A DNA stretch of 64,000 nt, taken from NCBI RefSeq assembly GCF_048544455.1, contig NC_133532.1, positions 80,803,156-80,867,155 of the forward strand. The letters are read 5' to 3'. This DNA is from Silene latifolia (Eukaryota > Streptophyta > Magnoliopsida > Caryophyllales > Caryophyllaceae). The notes beneath the pieces are model-generated. The model was not told where the DNA came from. It saw only the letters and a program-made list of their open reading frames with translations, and did no database searches. The first letter of the stretch is position 1. Each line of letters starts with the position of its first letter. Made by a program: the position numbers and the translations under genes. This document shows positions 1 to 10,890 of this stretch, one piece after another.

Positions 1-2952
1 ACTTGTACCCTATATCACTCGATTTGAATGACTCTCGTAATCCAATGGTATTTAGACGGATCCACAAACCATAGATCTTGAGTAAGGAGTGAGGGTACGT
101 GTTAGGAAGCCCATAAGGACACCTAACCCCGCCCGTTGATAACGGCCTCTACTAAGTTAAGTATCGTATTTCAAACAAGGTCGTAGCTACTGCGATATAT
201 GATATGTAAACATCGTTTTAAAACCCTAACATGTGAAGTTTCTATGTCGATTTAGATGCAACTAAACTAACTTTGTCAAAGTTGTAATTTAGCATGTGGG
301 TTGATTGATCTAACAACATACAAAACAGAGCAAACAAGGCTTGATGGGAATGGGGGAGCCGTTGGGATCTACCCTATTACAAACCGGGCATTTCATGCCG
401 ACACAACAAGAAATTAAATATACAACTCGATCTAAATACAATTGCTATATACGACACCATACACGACACATGGCCATTCGGCCTAGGAAAATGTGCACAA
501 AGGGGTGGCCCACGGTTTACATAACTCACGGCCTTGGGTCACTCCTCGTAATGCGTGCTTTCGCTTAATCTTATCGAATTAGACATTGGGTCACACACCA
601 AAGCATGCATTAGCATAAATCGGGCCATGTCGTTTAAACAACATGCGATTTACTACGCTCCTACACGAATTGGAGTACAACTATCTAACCAAATAAGACT
701 AAGGTTTTTGTAAATCATTTGACTCGACCAAATAGAAAACTAATTACAAACGAATTACAAGAAACGACTCGATAAACAAAAGGTAATTACAAAATACGAA
801 ACAACGATGAATAAACGATATAAAGATGAAGCAAGAACAATAAAAGGCACGACCAAGCACACGGCCCCAGACATGGCCACCCTAGTTCCTAGGTTAGGTT
901 CATTAGGTTAGATAGATTTGCAAAGCGATATGGAAAATACATTAGAAATCGACTACAAAAGAGGTCAGAAGACTTCGCCTAAAACCGAGTGTTCTACACG
1001 GCCTAAAAGGGTCGAATTAGGTCAAGTTCGCTAATTAAGTTAACTCGTCGAGTGTTAATAAGAAGGTGCTAATCACGCACTCTTATACTAGCGAGAAATT
1101 AGGTGAAAAGAGAGATGCATTCAATTAGGTTATAGAATTGTTGGTCGATTTTAATGCTTGTGTTGAAGCACCCTAACATGTCTAATTAGGTTATTAAGTT
1201 GATTTAATACCGTCTAAATAAGTCATATGTTAACAATCAGAGGTCGAACTAACATGCGAAGGGTCCTAGGGTAGGTCGAATTGAACGAAATAAACGAGGG
1301 GTCAAAAGCGAGGAACGAAGTTAGAATTCGTTTTATTAATGCCCTACCTTGAACACGAGGATATGTAAATGAGACGGGGGATACGACCGACCGATATGGC
1401 GGATTTCTTTCCCATCTCAAGTCAACGCTGGTGTTCATGGTGGTACTTTAACTCATACTCGGACTAAACTAGTTTCATAGTTAACGATGTCAAACGATAA
1501 ACAAAACGATAAACAATGTAAAACGAAACAATAAAAAACAAACATAAAAAGAACGAAATAAAAGGGATAAGAGGAGGATTTGATGCACCCTCAACCTACA
1601 TGTATCGTTGACACCATCTTGGGTCGTAATCGATCGTAGATTTTATCTCGAGAGGCCGTCATCGACGAAGGAACAAAGCAATAACACGTTTTTTTGCAAA
1701 TCTGGACAGCAACTTTCAAACTGCAATTTCTCACTTGTTTCACGGTGAAAATTAGATTTAAAAGATGTTTTGAAAACTAGAAAGAGAGGAGAACAAAGAT
1801 ATTACAACAATCTCTGCTCGTTTTGAATTATTGGGCATGAAAAACGAGCACAAACAGAACTGGACAGACAGGAAAAGCCGCGAAAATAGAGTGTATGTCA
1901 CTCTGTTTTTCGAGGGGATTCGTGTACTCTCAAGGGCAATTTGGCTCGTGAATCTTTGTCTAAGATGTAGATGGATGTTGTGTGGTTAATTAGGAACAAG
2001 AAACTCGAATTTTGATGGAGGTTTGAGGGTTGAACGAAGGGTTCCAAAGAGGACACACAAACTGATTCTCAGTTTTGTATGTCGGTTTTGTCGAGGGTTT
2101 TTGAGAGGCAATTAGGGTTTGTTTCTGGAGTTTAATGCTTTTGAATGACGGTAGTATGTATGGAGAACTTAGAGGAATGAATGTATGGTGGAGAGGAGGT
2201 ATTTATAGGGAGTTAAAGTAGGGTTTAAGAGAGCAACAAGCAGTCGGGCTCGGTTTGCATAGCTGCTGTCCATCAGCTATTTCGTGGGGTTTTTAGGGTT
2301 TGTATGGGGGGTTTTCTTGGTGGTTAAGCTAAGATAATATGGGTAGGATACTAGGATATGGTTTAGAGTTAATGGGCACGGGTTTAAGTGGTGTTTGGAG
2401 CGGGTTTTGGACTCGGAAAGTCGGGTTTGGTGCTGTCCAAAACAGAGCAACGCGGGTGGTGTTTGGGCTGTTTTGGTCGTGATTTGGGACGTGGGTATGA
2501 GGGTTCGAACTGGGGTTGGATGGGTAGAATCCTAGGTTGGTTAGTTTACTCGAGATTCGTGCCAACTCGTAAAGAAAACGGGCTCAAAAACCGAGCTATA
2601 ATCGAGCTCCAAAACGTGTGATTAAAACGAGTTTTCAATTTTCAAATTCGATTTTTCAAATCAAATAACACATTAAAATGAATGATTTTTCAAATCAAAA
2701 AATATATTTTATTTTCAATAAAATAAATTTAAGAAAATAAATTCAAATTAAAACAATAAAATGAACTCACTTTAAAAAAACATTTAATTTAAATATCATT
2801 TAAATTAATACTTCGTCGACAACGCTCATTCTACATCGTAAAACGAGCCCAAATAATGACAATGACAACTAAAGGATACATGTGTCCTATCATCATTGGG
2901 TGTTTGTCGGGTTCTCTATAAATTCCAATATCGACGGATACGGGTATCTACA
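1..2952 (-). mobile_element. LTR, partial, of unclassified gypsy-like retrotransposon Z
   Basis: No credible protein is encoded here. Read on the minus strand, the block starts with TGTAGATACCCG at 2952, exactly where the protease reading frame of element A is cut off, so it looks like the 5' edge of an inserted LTR. A perfect TATAAATA lies about 750 bp in, which fits a U3 followed by R and U5. The segment near 90-170 reads on the minus strand like the R/U5 of large plant gypsy LTRs (GGTGTCCTTATGGGCTTCC). The other LTR end and any target duplication lie outside the window, so the length (at least 2.95 kb) and family are not known. A Tat/Ogre-type element is my guess. Confidence 0.5.
2200..2207 (-). 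promoter_or_regulatory. LTR TATA box of element Z
   Basis: The minus strand reads CTATAAATACC here, a consensus plant TATA box. It lies about 750 bp inside the LTR-like block, so transcription would run leftwards out of the window. This is the main sign that the surrounding 3 kb is an LTR. Confidence 0.5.
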
Positions 2953-3233
2953 GTACCAATATGACACGGAATCGAAAAAATACCCGGATCTGACTGTTTG
3001 GGAGGTAACTTATTCTGAACTAGGGCCGTCCCTACCTCGGTCAAAGCTACCGTCTCATGGTCGTTAATGTGCCTCTTACGTGACAAAATTTCTTTCATAA
3101 ATTTAAGGTAAGAGGGTACATGTGTCAGCAGTTCGGCGAATGGCACAGTGACTTGCAAGCTTTTCAGGAGTTCGGCAAATTTGTCGAATTGTTGATTAGC
3201 CTTAGTACTCTGCAAATGCCTCCGGAAGGGCAC
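2953..3233 (-). pseudogene. Athila-type element A: start of protease domain, truncated
   Basis: The minus-strand frame matches the pre-protease segment of element B in this window (41.8-42.26 kb). It shares the pattern FDKFAELLKSLQVTVPF versus FDEQLGKFMEVVKNLEVSIPF, and both continue to a GxFSIPCxIG strand. The aspartate-containing active-site stretch that follows in B (CDLGASVSVMP) is missing, because the frame runs straight into LTR Z at 2952. The rest of A's pol must lie beyond Z, outside the window, or be lost. Confidence 0.7.
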
Positions 3234-3254
3234 TGTGATGGGTATCTCGAGCCC

Positions 3255-4142
3255 TTAGTTCCTCTCTTCCAATGTATCAGCCGGATCAAGCTCTAAATCA
3301 TTCGATCGAGACTTCTTTCCTCTCGAACGAGGTCTTTCAGGCGATGTTTCACTCGATCGAGCACTAGCAGGCTCTCGATCGAGCTGTTCTTTACCAGCAT
3401 TACTCGATCGAGCAAAAATGTCATTCGATCGAGTAGATTCTTCAGTAAATTCACTCGATCGAGTAGTTTTATTTACTCGATCGAGCACTTCTTTTTCCTG
3501 TTCACTCGATCGAGTAGAAATTTCACTCGATCGAGTCCTTTCTTCAGCAGTTTTACTCGATCGACCCTCAGGAATTAGTCGATCGAGTACTTTCTTTGTC
3601 GTCAACTCTTTTTCTTCAACAGAACACCGTTCATCAGTAGTAATTACCTTCCCCAGGTCTGATTTCGGTCCTTCATATGAATAACCGCTCCTGAAATTAA
3701 CTAAATTCACCGTCTCATGTGGTTTCTTATCGGCTTGTGACGGTAAATATCCCGGTTTCCTTGTGGACTGGTTCGCGGCTAACTGGGCAACTTGAGTTTC
3801 AAGTGCCTTGATAGATGTATCTTTTTGTTGATCACTCAGCTGCCACTGCTTTGTCAAATACTGCAACATCGTCTTCAACTCACCTAGCTCACTTACCCCA
3901 CCAGAGGATGATGCACCTTGATTAGGTGTAGGAAAGGAAGGAGGCTTCTGAAAGCCTTGTTGAGCCTTATGAGGAGGGACATATGGCTGTTGCTGCTGCA
4001 GAGGAGGGGTAGGATTGAGCACATTTTGACTTGTCCACCTCAAATTTGGATGGACATGTTCCTTCTCCGTAAGACAGCCAACAGCAGTGTGACCGTCGTT
4101 GCTCCCACACCTCTCAAATATGACAGTCTCCCCTCTAGTAAG
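3255..4142 (-). pseudogene. Athila-type element A: gag C-terminal part, split by element H
   Basis: This is the distal half of A's gag. It has a glutamine/proline-rich linker, a coiled-coil-like segment around 3790-3880 (LKTMLQYLTKQWQLSDQQK) and the conserved VNLVNFRSGYSYEGPK motif, which parallels AIHLRSGTRYEGPK in element B. After that the protein is a run of TRSSE/LDR repeats, because the DNA is a string of ACTCGATCGAGT palindromes kept in frame. The frame ends by a stop at 3255. Its upstream half resumes at 14093 on the far side of the inserted element H. Confidence 0.75.
3301..3590. repeat. ACTCGATCGAGT palindrome array inside gag of A
   Basis: Eleven TCGATCGA cores lie in about 290 bp, most as the perfect 12-bp palindrome ACTCGATCGAGT or one base off. 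They are separated by unrelated spacers, and the array stays open in the gag frame. The same motif recurs eight times in U3 of this element's LTR (16179-16367). It is not a tandem satellite, because the spacers do not repeat. Confidence 0.9.
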
Positions 4143-4844
4143 TGTTGGGCCCTAAATTATCCTGCCTGACCTGATATAGGCCAGGCAACAGCCAAAGACA
4201 ACTTCCAGGCTCTAGAGATCTAAAACCAGGCATTACTCCAAGATTGACAGGCACTAAGCAGGAGTTGATTAAAGACAAAGTAGAAATAACCAAAGAAACG
4301 AAAAGATAAAGCACCAGGCCATTGCAGGCAACAAACAAGCGCCTCATATATGTTCCCTACAAAAAAGGAAGACCAATTCCAGAAGGCAAAAATATAGGGA
4401 GCAGTCAAAGCAACGGCTAAGAAAGAAGCAACCATCTCCGGGTAAATAGGGGACATTCCCTATTTACCAGGAAAACCTAAACGGCACAAAGGGATTGAAA
4501 GCAACCACCTATAAATAGAAAGTGGGGGAAGACAAGAAGGATTATCTGAGATACCATCACTTTTACTCATATACTTTGTATTCTTAAGCAATATATTCGC
4601 ATCACGCCCGATACAACAATACTCTTCAAAGCTATCCAAAATCATAGTAACAATCACTCCTGGCTTGGTGCCCGTGGTTTTTTCCCTTATTCCCGGGGTT
4701 TTTCCACGTATAAAATCCTTGTGTCATTATTTATTAGTCTGTTTTACATTTAATTACACCAATCAGGCAAGTTATTCGAGTTAGATCACCCTACATATAA
4801 ATCCCTGGCAGACGCTCTAGATCACGAAAAATCCCGCTAAAACA
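4143..4844 (+). repeat. 5' LTR of element H
   Basis: This 702-bp block starts TGTTGGGCCC and ends CTAAAACA. It matches 13392-14092 closely, with scattered small indels and substitutions. The primer-binding site follows two bases later. Confidence 0.9.
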
Positions 4845-4845
4845 A

Positions 4846-4864
4846 TTGGCGCCCACCGTGGGGC
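4846..4864 (+). other. Primer-binding site of element H
   Basis: TTGGCGCCCACCGTGGGGC directly follows the 5' LTR. The TGGCGCC core is typical of plant gypsy elements primed by a tRNA 3' end. It differs from the TGGCGCCGTTGCCGGGGA site of elements A, B and C. I cannot name the tRNA with confidence. Confidence 0.75.
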
Positions 4865-4923
4865 ATCTAACTCAAAAATAATCAAAAGCCCACCATCAAA
4901 ATACCACAAAAAACTAAGAAAAA

Positions 4924-6401
4924 ATGGCAGGAGATAGCATTGAGCAACAATTAGTTGCTTGCCAAACAACAGTTGTTGGAGATGGAACAATCAAACAAAA
5001 AATGATCCAGGCGAGTCAAGTGGCAAAATTGAAAGAATCGAATCCAAATAAAGATACAGCTGGGAGAAAAAGCTTCAGGATCAAAATTGAAAGTCCAGCC
5101 TGGCACACCATTCTCCTCCATCATAAGGAACATTGACTTCTCCAATATTGGTACTCCAACTCCATCCAAAGCAGAGAAGAAACGGACTCGGAGAACTCCA
5201 AAGTCAAGAACTCCAAGATCGTACTAACACAAACCATTATGATGGCTATGCTCCAAGAAATCCAAAAACTTCATGAGAGATTTGAAAAGATCCCAGGAGT
5301 TCCTACCCCAATTGAAGAAGCAAATCCAGAAAGCTATGCCGATTCTCCTTCGTGGATGAAATAGCAAAAACAGACTCCAAAGAAGTTTGTGATTCCCTCA
5401 ATGAGAATCTATGATGGAACCACTGATCCACAAAACCATGTTGCCTATTACAAGCAAAGAATGCTGGCAAGATCAATTCCCGATGAACTACGTCAAGTCT
5501 GCATGTGTAAGGGATTTGGAACAACTCAATGGACCTGCCTTGCATGGTACATAAACTCGCTAAATGGAAGCATCAAGTCCTTTGCGACCTGGTCAATTCT
5601 TTCAATCATCAGTTTGCCAAAGAACAGGGAACTAGAGAAGAGATCAAGTGACCTGTACAGGGTTAAACAGAAGCCTGGAGAATCAATCAGATCATACATG
5701 ACAAGATTCAACAAAGAAAAAGTATCAATCCCCAGATGTGATGTTGGAACAGCCATTGAAGCTTTCAGGCAAGGGCTACCCCTGGACAGTGACTTTTATG
5801 ATGAAATGACCATGAAGCCCTGTCATACCTTTGAAGATGTCCAAGCATTAGCCATAGGCTATATCAGTGGAAGAAGACAAAGGCTACAAGGCATAATGCC
5901 GACAACAACTCAGGATATGACAAAACCAACAGGAAAAGCTTTAACAACAAAGGAAGCAATTCCAGGCCATCTCCCTACGCAAGACCCGACAGGATCGAAG
6001 TCAACTATACACATGAACAACGAGGTAACTCCTATACTTATCCTCCTGTCCAGGAATATAACTTCTCTGTTGACATTGCAGGATTGATCAAGAGACTTGA
6101 CCATATGGGAGACATTGTCAAGTGGCCAAAGAAGTCAGACAACCCCAACTCAAGAAAGGATACCACCAGGTGGTGTGAATTTCACATGGACATAGGTCAC
6201 ACAACAGAAGAATGCCTGGGATTACGGAGACAAGTGGCTTACCTGCTAAAGAAAGGATACCTGAAAGACTTGATGCAAACAAAGAACAAGGAAGATGACG
6301 GAACAAGAAGAAACACAGAAAGGCAACAACGTGACCTACCCCCTGCACCACCCATTTATGAAGTCAAATTCATCAATGGAGGATCGAAAATTTGGCTTTG
6401 A
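4924..6401 (+). pseudogene. Element H gag, frameshifted
   Basis: The structural nucleocapsid protein starts with an ATG 60 bp after the primer-binding site. The frame breaks near 5130 and resumes at about 5389 with a retrotransposon gag core (MRIYDGTTDPQNHVAYYK, then GESIRSYMTRFNKEK near 5675). A zinc knuckle of the form C-x2-H-x4-H-x4-C lies near 6174-6215 (CEFHMDIGHTTEEC). At least two further frameshifts are needed to join the pieces. The knuckle form is the same as in the gag-only remnant F at 58-60 kb, which ties that remnant to the same broad lineage. Confidence 0.85.
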
Positions 6402-6830
6402 CCGGTTCAAATTTAAGAAAATTGCCAGGGAGTCAAAAATGAAATCTCCTTTTAAATCTATCAATTTACCTCAAATTACTTTTGACGACACTGATATGCA
6501 GGGTATTCCAGACCTCCACCATGACAGCTTGGTAATCACCATGCAAATAGGGACTGCACGTGTCATGAGAATCCTGGTAGATGGAGGCAGTTCAGTAAAC
6601 CTGATCATGCTTGATGTCCTTAAAGCAATGAAGATTGATGAGAGCCAAATCATAAAAAAGTCTAATGTCCTAGTAGGATTCAGTGGAGAAACAAGAAACA
6701 CACTAGGAGAAATACACCTACCCACATATGTGGAAGGAGTATCTTCATATGAAAGATTTGGAGTCCTGGGATCCTGTCATCCTACAATGCTATATTGGGA
6801 AGACCATGGATCCACAACATAAGAGCCATA
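6402..6830 (+). pseudogene. Element H aspartic protease
   Basis: The frame holds ITFDDTDMQGIPDLHHD followed by LVDGGSSVNLI around 6575-6607. D-G-G-S stands in place of the usual D-S/T-G as the catalytic aspartate motif, as is common in plant Tat elements. The domain would process the gag-pol polyprotein inside the virus-like particle. The frame is lost after about 6820. Confidence 0.75.
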
Positions 6831-7261
6831 CCCTCTACCTATCACCAGTGCATCAAAATACCAACAGAATGGGGAGTAGCAACCATTAAAGGTGAACAAA
6901 AATCTGCCCAGGAATGTTATACCGAGGCATTGAAGCCTTCCAAGACAAAGTCCTCGCCTAGCAATTACAGTACCTGTCAGACAACTCATGTGGCGAAACC
7001 AAAATGGAGACCGATCAAGTAATTTTAGACCCGAGTACCCTCGACAGGCATGTCTGGTAGGATCTCGATGTCCCCGACAATATCGACCGGAATTAGTAAG
7101 TTTTCTTAAAAGTAAATCTTCATGTTTTGCCTGGTCACATTTTGATATGACCGGAATAGATGCCAATATTATTACACATAAACTAAATATTGATGAGTCT
7201 TATAAGCCTCGTCCAAAAAAGAAAAAGAAGAAAATTTGCAATTGAAAGACATGCCATCATC

Positions 7262-8880
7262 AATGAAGAAGTAGACAAACCACGGACATGGGGATGATAA
7301 GAGAAGTCATGTACCCCAGCTGGCTAGCCAATGTAGTGGTGGTTCAAAAGAAGAATGGCAAGTGGAGAGTCTCGTGTAGATTACATGGACCTCAATAAAG
7401 CCTGTCCAAAAGACCCATTTCCACTCCCACACATAGATGCAATGGTGGATGCCACAAAGGGACATGAACTCCCGACATTCATGGATGCCTCAAGTGGATT
7501 CAACCAAATCAAGATGCACCCATCTGATCAGGAACATACTCATTTATCACGAAAAAGAGGCATATATCACTACACAAAGAATGCCTTTTGGCCTGAAAAA
7601 TGCAGGGGCAACATACCAACGCCTGGTCAACACAATGTTCAAAGATCAAATAGGGGACACCATGGAAGTCTATATTGATGACATGGTAGTTAAATCAAAG
7701 AAAGTCAAGATCATGTCGGGGACTTGAAACGACCTTTAAAATCCTAGAAGATTTTAATATGAAACTCAATCCATCCAAATGCCATTTCGGGGTATCCTCA
7801 GGAAAATTCTTGGGGTACATGGTCACCAAAAGAGGAATAGAAGCTAGCCCAGAACAAATAAGAGCCATACTAGAACTAGAATCCCCAAGTCACAAAAGAT
7901 ATTCAAAAACGACAGACGAGTTGCGAAATAGATTCATTTCCGGATCATCGAAAGATGCAAGGCATTCTATGACCTACTCAGGAAGAACAAAGCATTCAAA
8001 TGGTTGCCTGAACATGAGTCACCTTCCAGAACTCAAAACATACCTGACTACACCTCCGTTACTTGCCAAACCAGACGAAGGAGAACCCCCGACAATCTAC
8101 CTATCATCCATTAAGTGGAGTCCTGACCAAAGAAATTGATGGCCAACAACATCCAGTCTACTATGTAAGCAAAAGTCTCCTAGATGCGAAAACCAGGTAT
8201 GGCCTACTTGAAAAATATGTACTTGCTTTAGTAATGTCCTGTACTAAACTTCGACCCTATTTTGAAAGTCACCCAATCATTGTAAGAACCAACTTGCCTA
8301 TCAAATCATCCCGAGTTGTCGGAAGAATGGCAAAATGGTCAGACAAATCAAGACCTATGATATAACCTTTGAACCCGGACGGCAATTAAGTCTCGGCACT
8401 AGCAGACTTCGTGGTCAATTCACCTCCTACCTAGAACCAGGACCTCATAAAAGAGGTCAACCTTCTTGACACACAAAAAAAAGACCAGAATGGATTCTCC
8501 ATGTAGATGGGGCAACAAATATGAAAGGCACTGCCTAGGATTAGTCCTAAAATCACCACAGGGAGACCTTTGCACAGTCTGTTAGTTGTGAGTTCAAAGC
8601 CACGAATAATGAGGTCAATATGAAGCCCGATTGCTTGGATTAAAGGTATGTATAGAACTCGGTGTAGCAAACCTCAAGGTAAAAACCGACTCTCTTTTAA
8701 TTTCCAATCAAGTTAAAGGAGTATATCTTTGCAAAAGATTCAAAAATGATACTCTATTTGGAATATGTCAAAAACCTTTGCAAAAAATTCAAAACCTTTG
8801 ACATTGACCAAATACCAAGGGACTTAAATACCCAGGCGGATGCCCTAGCCAGCCTGGGATCAAATTTCAGCCCTGCTGTG
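7262..8880 (+). pseudogene. Element H reverse transcriptase plus two RNase H domains
   Basis: RT signatures are present across shifting frames: YMDLNKACPKDPFPLP near 7380, DASSGFNQIKMHPSD near 7490, MPFGLKNAGATYQRLV near 7580 and the catalytic YIDDMVVKSKK near 7670. The first RNase H follows at 8150-8370 (HPVYYVSKSLLDAKTRYG). A second, plant-type RNase H can be followed from 8490 (HVDGATNMKG) to 8860 (IPRDLNTQADALASLGSNF). The extra RNase H supports the Tat assignment. Several frameshifts and stops make this non-functional. Confidence 0.85.
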
Positions 8881-8929
8881 TTTGACAAAATACCCATCGT
8901 CCACCTGCTGGAACCAACCATAGAAAAGC

Positions 8930-10131
8930 CTGAACGAATTTGCCCTATTCAGGAAGATACAAATTCCTGGACTAAACCTTACTATGATTGGTTCCTACAG
9001 GGGATACTCCCTGCAAATAAAAACGAAGCAAGGGCCCTCAAAATCAAAGCATCCACTTATACCATTATAAATAACACCTTGTTTAAAAAGTCTCAGTTGG
9101 ACCTTACTTACGTTGCACGGAACCAAATGAAGCCAACCAGGTTATAGAAGACATACATAATGGCTACTGCGGAAATCATAAAGGTGGAAGAAGCCTGGCA
9201 AGCAAAATTCTCGGATGAGGCTACTTCAAGCCCCCGAGAGCCGACGCATAGCATACAGCTCGAAATGTGAAGCTCACAAATCCATTCCCCTACATCCATC
9301 AACCATCGAACTACTACATTCCATCTCTACTGCCATTCATGAAATGGGGCATGGACATAGTAGGAAAGCTACCTCGGCGCACTGGACAAAAAGTCTTTAT
9401 GCTAGCAATGACTGACTACTTTTCCAAATGGATAGAGGCGGACTCTTACAGGCAAGTCAAAGAAAAAGATGTCATATCATTCATCAAAAGAAATATCATA
9501 TGTAGATATGGAATACCTTCAAATAGTCCGTGATAATGGGACACAATTTGTGGGAAAAAGAACAAAATAATTTCTCGTGCACAATGGAATATCAATTTAG
9601 TCACATCTACACCAGGCTACCCTAAAGCCAACGGCCAAGCGAGAATCAAGCAACAAAGTAGTAATCGATTGCCTCAAGAAAAAGCTGAAAAGAAGAAAAG
9701 GAAGATGGGCGTAAGAGCTCCCCTAGTTCTATGGGGCGACAGACCACACCCAAAACAACCACAAAGCCAAACACCATATTCCCCTGTCTATGGTCATGTG
9801 AAGCAGTAATACCAAAAATTCATGTGCCAACTACTACGAAACAATAGAAGAAAACAGACCCCTATTACAAGATAACCTACTCTTAACAGAGGAACCGAGA
9901 GATGCGACCAAAGTCGGGATAGCCGCCTACCAACGAGACAAGAGCTTGAGTTACAACAAAAATGTAAATATCGTAGTATTCAAAGAAGGAGACCTGGTAT
10001 TAAGGAAAGTTTTCCCCAACACCAAAGAAAAGAATGCAGGCAAACTAGCCCCTACATGGGAAGGCCCGTACTTAATTGATTCAATAGTGGGACAAGGAGC
10101 TTACAGGCTACAAACTCGGAAGGAGAAATGA
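8930..10131 (+). pseudogene. Element H integrase
   Basis: The catalytic core begins near 9340 with [18 protein letters not shown] and WIEADSYRQVKEKDVISF. It continues across frame breaks through RDNGTQF-like sequence near 9530 and a degenerate glycine-glutamine segment near 9630. The C-terminal region ends in FKEGDLVLRKVFPNTKEKN and WEGPYLIDSIVGQGAYRL (9965-10115). The glutamate-containing part of the core is badly decayed. Confidence 0.75.
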
Positions 10132-10890
10132 TCCCCAGGATCTTGGAACATTCTCCACTTAAAACTATTTCATATCTGAGAAGCAGGTAAAACTACTCAC
10201 CCTATATACATGTGCCAAGTTCCATACCTGCTATGTGCTAAATTACTTGCCTATCATTCTTAATTTCACCTAAAACTTTATTTCAAATCCTGAAAACTTG
10301 TTTTACGCCTTCTTTTTACTTATTATATGTTATACTTTAGGCTTAAACAAATGTTCAGGATTGAGGGCCACTCCACCCAACCCGAACAAAGATTTCTAAA
10401 AATGCTCTAATTTGGCACCTGCCTGCCTGACCCGAAAAATAAACTGAGCTCAGTACATAAAAAGACAAGTACAAAGGTGGAATAGACCATAGTACTTGTC
10501 AAAAAAAGCCCTCCTGACAGGCTGAGGGCCATAAGCCCTCCTGACCGGCAACCACCCTCATTCTTAAAAGCCCTCCTGACAGGCAGAAAAAGCCACCATT
10601 CCCCATAAACACAGGAATGAGGGCCATAAGCCCTCCTGACAGGCATTATTCTAACAAAAATATCACATGAATATACAGTACAAATTCCAAAAAAACAAAA
10701 AAGAAAATCAAGAAGGAAAGGACATATATATTCAAACCTACCCAGAATACATCCTTCCTGTGCAAAAAGAACACACCGTTCATTCAAAGCCAAGCCAACA
10801 AAAACCAAAACAAATCCTAAATCATTTGTTCAGGGAACATCCCCCCCCTGAATAGGCCAAAACAACACAAACAAAAAACAAAAAATATTT
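10132..10890 (+). other. Non-coding spacer after pol in element H, with short repeats
   Basis: No convincing gene is present between the integrase end and the antisense gene. Four near-identical copies of GCCCTCCTGACAGGC (one reads GACCGGC) occur between about 10508 and 10645. Two of them are preceded by GAGGGCCATAA. Short tandem or dispersed repeats after pol are typical of the variable 3' region of Tat-lineage elements. Confidence 0.7.

Noticed and set aside
2329-2621. Short frames on both strands, 77-78 codons
   Set aside because: They lie in the LTR-like block upstream of its TATA box, with no supporting motif or partner exon.
3301-3590. CRISPR-like regularly spaced repeats (ACTCGATCGAGT here and GACGAGCG at 40.4 kb)
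   Set aside because: The repeats are 12 bp with variable short spacers, lie in plant LTR elements, and there are no cas genes.
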